64,000 nucleotides of DNA from Atopsyche davidsoni (lineage: Eukaryota > Arthropoda > Insecta > Trichoptera > Hydrobiosidae), in contig JAILWY010000027.1 of assembly GCA_022113835.1 (NCBI GenBank), positions 12,030,501 to 12,094,500 on the forward strand, written 5' to 3'. Position 1 is the stretch's first letter. Every line of letters begins with the position of its first letter. Made by a program: the position numbers and the translations under genes. Below the pieces are notes generated by a model, which ran no database searches, was not told the DNA's origin, and saw only the letters and a list, made by a program, of their open reading frames with translations. Positions 58,267-64,000 of this stretch are shown here, in pieces.

Positions 58267-58389
58267 AATGTACGAAGTAAAAATAAAAAAAATTAGGTAC
58301 GCTCTTAGATATAAGCGAACGAAATTCATCATGAAAACAAAATGAAGGCAGCCTCCGAATTATGAAGCATTCACTCGAAAATTATGCAA

Positions 58390-58680
58390 ATTAACTTCCA
58401 TCAGAAACGAACGATTGCGGCTATTTTGTCGGAAGGTTCTCCATTCTGAAATACTGTGACAGGGGCGGCGGCAAGCGGGGGGCGGCGGAGGGCAATCGGG
58501 AGAGAAAAGTTATAAAACAAACGCTTTAAAGCCTTGACACAAGAGTGACAGGTTCGAGTCCCCCCGGGAATGGTGTAAACGTCAGCACTTTCAGCGATCT
58601 CCTCCCTGCCTCCCGCCACCCCGTCCTTTTGTTTTCGCACATATTTACAAAATGCTGGCTCGATTACCGCCATTTTGACA
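58390..58680. promoter_or_regulatory. GC-rich island with isolated box-B and a GCCATTTT site
   Basis: GGGGCGGCGGCAAGCGGGGG, a perfect internal-promoter box B (GGTTCGAGTCC, about 58551-58561) without tRNA folding, and GCCATTTT at 58669-58676. Confidence 0.3.
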
Positions 58681-59271
58681 GCGCGAGAAAATGTGCTTGT
58701 TTTTTTTGGAAAGTGATTTACTTTGAATTATCCCAAATATATTTTTTGGCTTCATGACATATGTAGTAAAAAAAATATTTACGAATGGTCAAATAATAAA
58801 AATAAGCAAGCGAGTCAATACATTTTATAAAAATATAATCAAATAATTTTTTTTTTATGTATTTTTTTTCTAATATATATACAAAAATTTATCAGAATAT
58901 TTGATTTCGTTATTTAGTTATATGGCTCAAAAATTATTTATAATTTTTTATTCATTCTAAATCAATAAATGTCTTTAATTCACTATTAGCTCCTAAATAA
59001 TAAAAGTATGTAGCAAAATCAATAACCTTAATATTGGATGTCATATTTTTTGTTTATTGTTGGCCATTTGAATAAATAAGATATTCAAATACTGAAATTA
59101 TTCTAAATTACTGTATTCTGGTAGTTAAGATTTTTTCGCGCACAAAAATTAACGGTTTGATTTCTAGTACCAGTTTGGAAAGTTAAATATTACGTTAAAA
59201 TAATATTACTGAATAAAAAAATATACTATCAAATAAATTACTATTGATAGAAGTGAAGCCCATATACGCTA
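58681..59271. other. AT-rich stretch, no gene seen
   Basis: Nothing recognised. Confidence 0.5.
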
Positions 59272-59737
59272 CCACCCAAGCAACATGTTGTAAGCCCCAC
59301 AACCTGGGCCAGAACCAAAGAATACCAAAACACCGTATTTTAAGTATAACCTTAAGGATTATTTTTAAAAAACGTAAAATAAAATAAAAAATCTTGAAAT
59401 TTAATTTGTATTCAATATAAATTTTTCTACCAAACTTTATAACGAAATTAAAATCTCATGTCACATGTTGTAAGCCCAACAATCTGCGCCATGACCGTAT
59501 TTTAAGTATAACCTTAAAAACGATTGTAAATTTCCATTAAAAAAATAATAATATATCTTGTTATTATTTTTTTGAGTAGCATGAAAATAAAATAAAAAAT
59601 CAAAGATTCTTTATTTAATTTTATATTTATTTTCAAAAATTTTTAGGCTCATGCTTATGATACGGTGTGTGGCTATCCCCTGGTTCTAGGGCAGTTGTGG
59701 GGCTTACGAGGTGTGGCTTAGGCGGTGGCGTACATGG
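59260..59737. mobile_element. DNA-transposon MITE with about 42-bp inverted ends
   Basis: Left end CCCATATACGCTACCACCCA ... TGTAAGCCCCAC is the imperfect inverse of the right end GTGGGGCTTACGAGG ... GGCGGTGGCGTACATGGG. The interior carries two direct repeats (ATGTTGTAAGCCC..CAACCTG..CC at 59284 and 59465, each followed by CCGTATTTTAAGTATAACCT). No transposase; superfamily not recognised. Confidence 0.65.
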
Positions 59738-59819
59738 GTTTGGGTAGAGAAAAATACGTGCCAAAAACCCTTGGGCAATAAATAATTATATCTGCATTAT
59801 ATTTGACGTAATAACAAGT

Positions 59820-60120
59820 ATAATATTGTGGTAAATAAAGGCGGCGTCCCCCGCCTGGCAACTCGGGCCGCAGCGACGCTTCTCGTGACAGATGTCTCTG
59901 GCGTAGAGCCGTGAGTAATGTCAGCTTCGTTTTGTTATTATTTTGGTTTATCGTTACCAAATACCCTGCCCAGCTGTGAAACCCGAGCGAGAAAACCTAA
60001 AAAGACTTCCGCGAACACGATCGCTGCAAATATTTTCATATAATCGTGTTTTTTTCTTGCGAAAATGCTTACAATCAGTGCGGTAAACAAGTAAATACCT
60101 TTGTCGCCGAGCCGGATGAG
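59820..60120 (+). promoter_or_regulatory. Probable promoter / 5' UTR region of the BTB gene
   Basis: A GC- and CpG-richer stretch immediately upstream of the start codon in otherwise AT-rich DNA. It has a possible donor (GCC|GTGAGT at about 59911) and a possible acceptor (TTTTTTTCTTGC...ACAATCAG at about 60078), so a small 5' UTR intron is possible. TCAGT at 60075-60079 could equally be an arthropod initiator. No TATA box stands out. The exact transcription start cannot be decided from sequence. Confidence 0.35.
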
Positions 60121-60325
60121 ATGGAGCAACAGTTCTCATTGTCTTGGAAGAACTTCCACGGGAATCTTTCCAATGGGTTCGCAGGGCTTCTGGGCACCGG
60201 GGAGTTCGCAGACGTGACCCTCGCCGTGGAAGGGAAGCTTCTGCAAGCCCACAGAGTCGTCCTTTCGATATGCTCTCCGTACTTCATGAGAATGTTTCAG
60301 TTGAATCCTTGTCAGCACCCTATAG
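60121..60325 (+). CDS. BTB gene coding exon 1
   Basis: Encodes residues 1-68 plus the first base of codon 69. It holds the N-terminal half of the BTB fold, including the dimerisation strand ([11 protein letters not shown]) and the [13 protein letters not shown] helix region. The donor is TATAG|GTGAGT at 60326. Codon use is GC-rich compared with the flanking DNA. The reading frame is open upstream to about 60046 but contains no ATG, and a GTG or TTG start is unlikely in an animal. Confidence 0.85.
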
Positions 60326-63300
60326 GTGAGTCATTAACTCTCTCTTTGTAGTGAGACGCGATGATATATTAGTCACGGTCGTGAATTGTATAAATGTAGC
60401 TCCGTATTGTTGAGACTCTACTTAAGATATATCTATGCATCATCTAATAATAATTTAACTGCATTTTATAATTATTTATAATCGACTAAAAATTTTAATA
60501 ATTTCGTTACTATCTTTCAAATAAATAAAAATAGCCAGCATACTCCTTTGCAATTTATCTAATTTATTATTTATTCGTGAAGCTTAGAAGTATTACAAAT
60601 ATTTGTTACAACTTGCTAGTGGATAGCTTATGTTTTTTTTTTTAATCTACAGCCCTGGTTACGTTGTTGATACATCAATTCAAAACAAATAATCTAGCTG
60701 ACACGCTGATAACTCTCTGAAAGTTCTTGATTGATCTGAAGGCATTTTTCATACAATATTTAACTGTGTATAGCCTAAATATTCACATTAGCTGACTTTT
60801 TAAATTTATTGGGTGATATTTCTGTCCACCGTTGCAGATAAGTCAAAGTTCTCATATATGGAGTGTTTTGATTATTTTTGTCAAGTTAAATTATGAATCA
60901 CCTTAATTGAGTACTCGGAAGTGACAAATGACAAATCAGAATCATAACATGAATATTAAAGTTAATTGATTATGTGCCCGTATCTGTTGCTCAATCACTG
61001 AGAAAAAGATATGTGTATATAATAGTTTACTAGAGCTTAAATCCTCGGCTAGAAGATACCTGAGAAGCACAGTTCTTATATTTTATCATTGGCTGCATTT
61101 GAGGGTCATTTTATCTTTTCTTAGCTTATCACAAAATAAAAATTGTTGTAACAGTAACATTAAAAGGTTGATCTGGTTTCTTGGGTGTTATGCTGCTCGG
61201 GGTATATATAGCTCTGATATTTTGGTCCTCTGCTGGGACCATCTTCACGGATTTTGTTTGTGTGTCTTTTCTTGCTACTCATCTGCATTTGAGCGTACCA
61301 CCCTGAAATGCATTAAGCTGGTACCCAAGACTGAGCGTACCTCTCCCAGTGAGTGTAGAGCTCAGATTCTGCGGTGGCCAAGTATTATGTTGAAACGACC
61401 CACTACCAAAGGCAAATACACTCATCTTGTCAGAGAGGCGATCGAATTCTTAAGTTCCTTGACATCTTTAAATTTTAGTTGTCTTGCGGGATGTCTCCCA
61501 TCGCGCCATGCAAGACCTGCTGCAGTTCATGTACAATGGGGAAGTCAGTGTCCGGCAGGAGGAGCTGGCAAGCTTCATCAGCACGGCTGAGACCCTGGAA
61601 GTCAAGGGCCTCACCAACAAGCAAGTGAGTAATTTGTTTATGAGATCGTCTCTGGCAAAAAAGTCACTTATCACTCAGCTCTTGAAGATTAAATCTTTAT
61701 TCAGATTATTAATGTTTGAGTATCTCATGTTTATGGAGCTCACCAAAACATATATTTTTTAAAAGAGTCAAAATTATTCGTATTTACATTGTATAATATT
61801 AATGAGATATCTATTTAATTTATGGTGAGTTTGATCATTGTTTTGTCTGAAATGACAGTAAACTTATTACATATATTTATATTTCTAGAGTGATGATGAA
61901 AATTCAAACTGCGTTCCCAAGCAACTGTCTCCTATAGCACTCGATAATCACGTTAACTCTCGAGACAAAAGCTTGGAAAGAAACGATTCATACACCGAAG
62001 AACTGAATCAGTTAGCGTACAACAAAAGCAGACTTGCAGCTCTAAAAAGAAAATCTGAAGAACTGTCGCTTAACAATTACAGCCTCGATGGCAACACGGA
62101 CCTAATGTATAATCCAGAAAAGAAAACGAAAATCAGGGAGAAGCAAATACTCAACAGGCACAAAATTTTAAATAACCACCCTCGAGGTGGCTTAAAAGTC
62201 AAAAACTTTGATTCTAAGCAACTGCGGAACGAAATCAGCGTGCCAATACTCAATATGTTTAAAGATGCAGGAATCGCTAATAACAAATTGGAAAAGAGCA
62301 GCCTCTACGGTGAGATCAAGAATACTCAGGAAGATGAAGCTAGGCACGTCACGGAAATAATTAATATTAAGAAGGAGAACGAAGCTGTCGAAGACTGTGG
62401 TTCTGATGATACTTCAGGAGTTACTGCAATGGATAGATGTGATGTCAGCCTCGATAATCACCTGCTGGTGCCTCCCTCACCTCGACTTGAACACGATGGT
62501 GAGTGCAACTGATCTATTTGCTTTTTTTTAATTCTCAAATGTTCTTTGTGCAAATCTAATAAGGCCATCATGTTGTCATGTAAATGACTGAGTAGATCTA
62601 CCGAGAGCGAAACATTCTAGTAAAAAAGTTATCTGTTTAGTCTGAATTGCACTTTTTAAAGACTTGCAGGTTGATAGCCTCATTCTTGGAGAATATGGAA
62701 TGTTTCACTTGCGGCCTCTTACCAGATATGAGCATTACAATTGTAAAATAGGATGCTTCACCCCGAGGGTTGTACTAGGTCCTTGAACTTCAGTCATCCC
62801 CTCTTGACTTCACTCAATGATTTTCATAGAAATTCACTCTTTTTATGATGCTCATGAAAGTTTGGCTCTATTAGATGCTATACGCAGACAAAATTTGAAA
62901 GTTTTGCTCACCGAAACACTTCTTAGTCACTGTGGATTATATTTTATTTTATTTTTAGTTTGTTTAAACTGCAAAAGTGTTTTGTTTGTAGTAGACATAT
63001 AGTTTTGACTTTGCTTTTTGAACTCGTTGCTATGCTTGCATGCTTTGCCCATTGCACTTTTCATTTGATCTTCTCACTGCATTTCTGCTTATTCTATACA
63101 AAACTACATTCGCAATGTCCCCAACCCCTTAAACCACCTGACGAAACAAACGTAAAGGCATTTTCAATCGGTTTAACAAGTATTACTAATCAATACTCGT
63201 ACAGATGCACAGCAATTGACTTTTTTATATTCACAATCATATACTAATTACTAACCCTTTACAAAGTTATAAAAATTAACAATTTATGAAGAAATGCAGT

Positions 63301-63771
63301 CGATTAATATATTTTACATCATCGAAGAGTGCAAATGATTTATTTGATAATTAATTCATTGTTTTTGTTGTTTCACACTTGTGTATATTTACAAAACAAT
63401 ATTGATTTAAAAGCAAATGTACGAATTACTTTTGATAGTTTATCAAACAAGTATTGAAAATGCCGCGCGTAGTTTCAGATGGTGTATTTCCGACCGACCT
63501 GAGCTCGCGCATGACCTGGCCGAGTCCTGACCAGAAGGTCTTCTTCCCGGCGTCGGGCCACACCATCGTCACCATCCCGCAGAAGGAGGACGGCAAGAAG
63601 AAGTACCCGCAGCGCTCCTGCCGCTTTTGCTGGCGAGCCGGCCGCAGGAGAGACACACGCTTCATGTGCCAGCAGTGCCTCGTTCCGCTTTGCAAGACCA
63701 ACTGCTTCGAGCAGCACCAGAGCGAAGGGCACGTCATTTCTTTTAAAGACGAAGGCAGCGTTATGATATAG
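60121..63771 (+). CDS. BTB-domain protein with C-terminal piggyBac-type zinc ribbon (4 exons, 417 aa)
   Basis: Spliced gene: exons 60121-60325, 61479-61624, 61889-62498 and 63479-63771. All junctions are GT-AG and the phases agree (1, 0, 1), giving 417 residues and a TAG stop. Residues 1-117 form a BTB domain of the insect TTK type: FSLSWKNF start, [19 protein letters not shown], then QFMYNGEV and [13 protein letters not shown]. By eye this is nearest to Mod(mdg4) and its paralogues. Family knowledge: such BTB domains dimerise or multimerise and act in nuclear transcription or chromatin factors. Residues 118-320 are a low-complexity linker with a basic ALKRKSEE stretch and an IKKE sumoylation-type motif. 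Residues 368-400 are a Cys-rich ribbon (C368, C371, C384, C387, C392, C396, H400) like that ending piggyBac transposases. No DDE transposase core is present. ATG 60121 is the first in-frame ATG and has a good Kozak context. Mod(mdg4) isoforms usually end in a FLYWCH finger, so orthology is uncertain and no symbol is given. Confidence 0.85.
60326..61478 (+). other. BTB gene intron 1
   Basis: Intron of 1153 bp in phase 1, with donor GTGAGT and acceptor AATTTTAG. It is AT-rich. A frame that happens to stay open across its last 380 bases into exon 2 (61099-61590) is not in the exon 2 coding frame. GGTCCTCTGCTGGGACC at 61224-61240 can form a small hairpin. Confidence 0.8.
61479..61624 (+). CDS. 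BTB gene coding exon 2
   Basis: Completes codon 69 and encodes residues 70-117, the C-terminal half of the BTB domain: [20 protein letters not shown], then [20 protein letters not shown] and VKGLTNKQ. The order [18 protein letters not shown] ... FISTAE is strongly BTB-TTK/Mod(mdg4)-like. Acceptor AATTTTAG|TT and donor CAA|GTGAGT end it in phase 0. Confidence 0.87.
61889..62498 (+). CDS. BTB gene coding exon 3 (linker)
   Basis: Encodes residues 118-320 and the first base of codon 321. Acceptor TTTCTAG|AGTGATGATG; donor GATG|GTGAGT at 62499. Rich in Lys, Asn, Glu and Ser. It has no recognised domain, and I see no zinc finger, AT-hook or psq motif. A basic KRKSEE stretch and EKKTKIREK could serve as nuclear localisation signals. 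IIN-IKKE matches the sumoylation consensus, common in chromatin-associated BTB proteins. It ends with an [11 protein letters not shown] segment. Codon use is AT-richer than in exons 1, 2 and 4. In transcripts retaining the next intron a TGA at 62510-62512 would end the protein four residues later. Confidence 0.75.
62499..63478 (+). other. BTB gene intron 3
   Basis: Intron of 980 bp in phase 1 (donor GTGAGT, acceptor TAGTTTCAG). AT-rich, with no other obvious exon inside. In BTB genes of this class the donor of the last common exon is often joined to many alternative 3' exons. Whether others lie beyond position 64000 cannot be seen. Confidence 0.65.
63479..63771 (+). CDS. BTB gene terminal coding exon 4: piggyBac-type zinc ribbon
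   Basis: Completes codon 321 (G+AT, Asp) and encodes residues 322-417. It is strikingly GC-rich against its AT-rich flanks, as expected of coding sequence under selection. It reads [20 protein letters not shown], a basic KKKYPQR, then the ribbon C-x2-C-x12-C-x2-C-x4-C-x3-C-F-x2-H with [16 protein letters not shown]. This matches the short C-terminal zinc ribbon of piggyBac/PGBD transposases (Pfam family Tnp_zf-ribbon_2 type). An in-frame ATG at 63460 would allow a short stand-alone product, but the phase-matched acceptor favours splicing to exon 3. Confidence 0.75.
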
Positions 63772-63942
63772 CCCCTTTTTTTTCCACGTGAGCTTGAAGT
63801 TCACTACCATTGGATGTCATATTACAATGTCACGTGTGTAACTTAGTTGTAACAATTATCTTTTGGAGAGGTCATCAAATGAATTTAATGCTCAAATTTG
63901 AGATCATGCTTCCGAGACTTTCAAGTGAAATGCCATTGTGTC

Positions 63943-63948
63943 AATAAA
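63943..63948 (+). terminator. Polyadenylation signal AATAAA of the BTB gene
   Basis: AATAAA about 170 bases after the stop codon at 63771, followed within about 30 bases by GT-rich sequence (TTGTTCGATTGTACCGTG). This fits cleavage at about 63960-63975. Confidence 0.6.
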
Positions 63949-64000
63949 ATGTATTGGCTTATAATAATTGTTCGATTGTACCGTGTACAATGCACACAAT

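Noticed and set aside
57869..58345. 158-codon open frame
   Set aside because: It runs through a Rep-B copy. The other copies do not keep this frame, and no domain is visible.
58500..58570. tRNA gene suggested by GGTTCGAGTCC
   Set aside because: Only box B is present. The flanking bases do not form a T stem (GACAG against CCCCC), and no box A, anticodon arm or acceptor stem was found.
61224..61240. GGTCCTCTGCTGGGACC as a functional intronic hairpin
   Set aside because: A short stem with no conservation information. Similar motifs near 24.63 and 40.6 kb suggest repeat debris.
61099..61590. 163-codon open frame over the end of intron 1 and exon 2
   Set aside because: It is out of frame with the BTB coding sequence in exon 2 and lies mostly in intron. 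No domain.
63460..63771. Stand-alone gene starting at ATG 63460
   Set aside because: TTTCAG at 63473-63478 gives an exon start in exactly the phase needed by the exon 3 donor, so a spliced terminal exon is the simpler explanation. An internal start cannot be fully excluded.

Overview
The window looks like animal nuclear DNA, most likely from an insect. It is AT-rich with short GC-richer islands. It has GT-AG introns, an AATAAA polyadenylation signal, an insect-type BTB (BTB-TTK class) gene, mariner and Tc1-like transposons with TA target sites, tRNA-derived SINEs and many fold-back MITEs. I see no operons, ribosome binding sites, CRISPR arrays, rRNA or intact tRNA genes. Species and chromosome position cannot be read from the sequence.

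Only one host protein-coding gene is well supported, at the right end on the plus strand (60121-63771). Four exons join in phase into a 417-residue product. It has an N-terminal BTB domain closest by eye to Mod(mdg4)/TTK-type proteins, a long basic and acidic linker, and a C-terminal Cys-rich zinc ribbon of the kind found at the C-terminus of piggyBac-type transposases. A stop codon lies 14 bases after the exon 3 boundary, so an unspliced transcript would encode a ribbon-less form. This BTB plus transposase-ribbon architecture is the most interesting item in the window.

Positions 1 to about 59.8 kb hold no convincing host exon. This is either intergenic DNA or a very long 5' intron of the BTB gene or another gene. 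AT-rich stretches alternate with GC-richer islands of 150-400 bp that I treat as candidate regulatory modules. Notable islands are a 25-bp-periodic triple TGACGTCA cluster (27.80-27.86 kb), a pair of opposed TAGATGGCG sites resembling insect CTCF motifs (51.66-51.72 kb), and a G-quadruplex-prone tract (18.33 kb).

The rest is repeat. Two copies of one mariner family lie at 28.05-29.23 kb (near full length, frameshifted) and 55.15-55.82 kb (internally deleted). Two copies of a Tc1-like element lie at 4.49 and 9.73 kb, with a further Tc1-like fragment at 2.78 kb. There is a pogo/Tigger-like MITE at 38.0 kb and several other terminal-inverted-repeat or palindromic MITEs. A tRNA-derived SINE family is often arranged head to head, and an unclassified roughly 340-bp interspersed repeat (called Rep-B here) has about eight copies. 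LINE reverse-transcriptase and LTR-retrotransposon integrase-tail fragments lie at 48.15 and 51.1-51.4 kb. Tandem arrays occur at 16.99, 33.96-35.22 and 56.19-56.94 kb.
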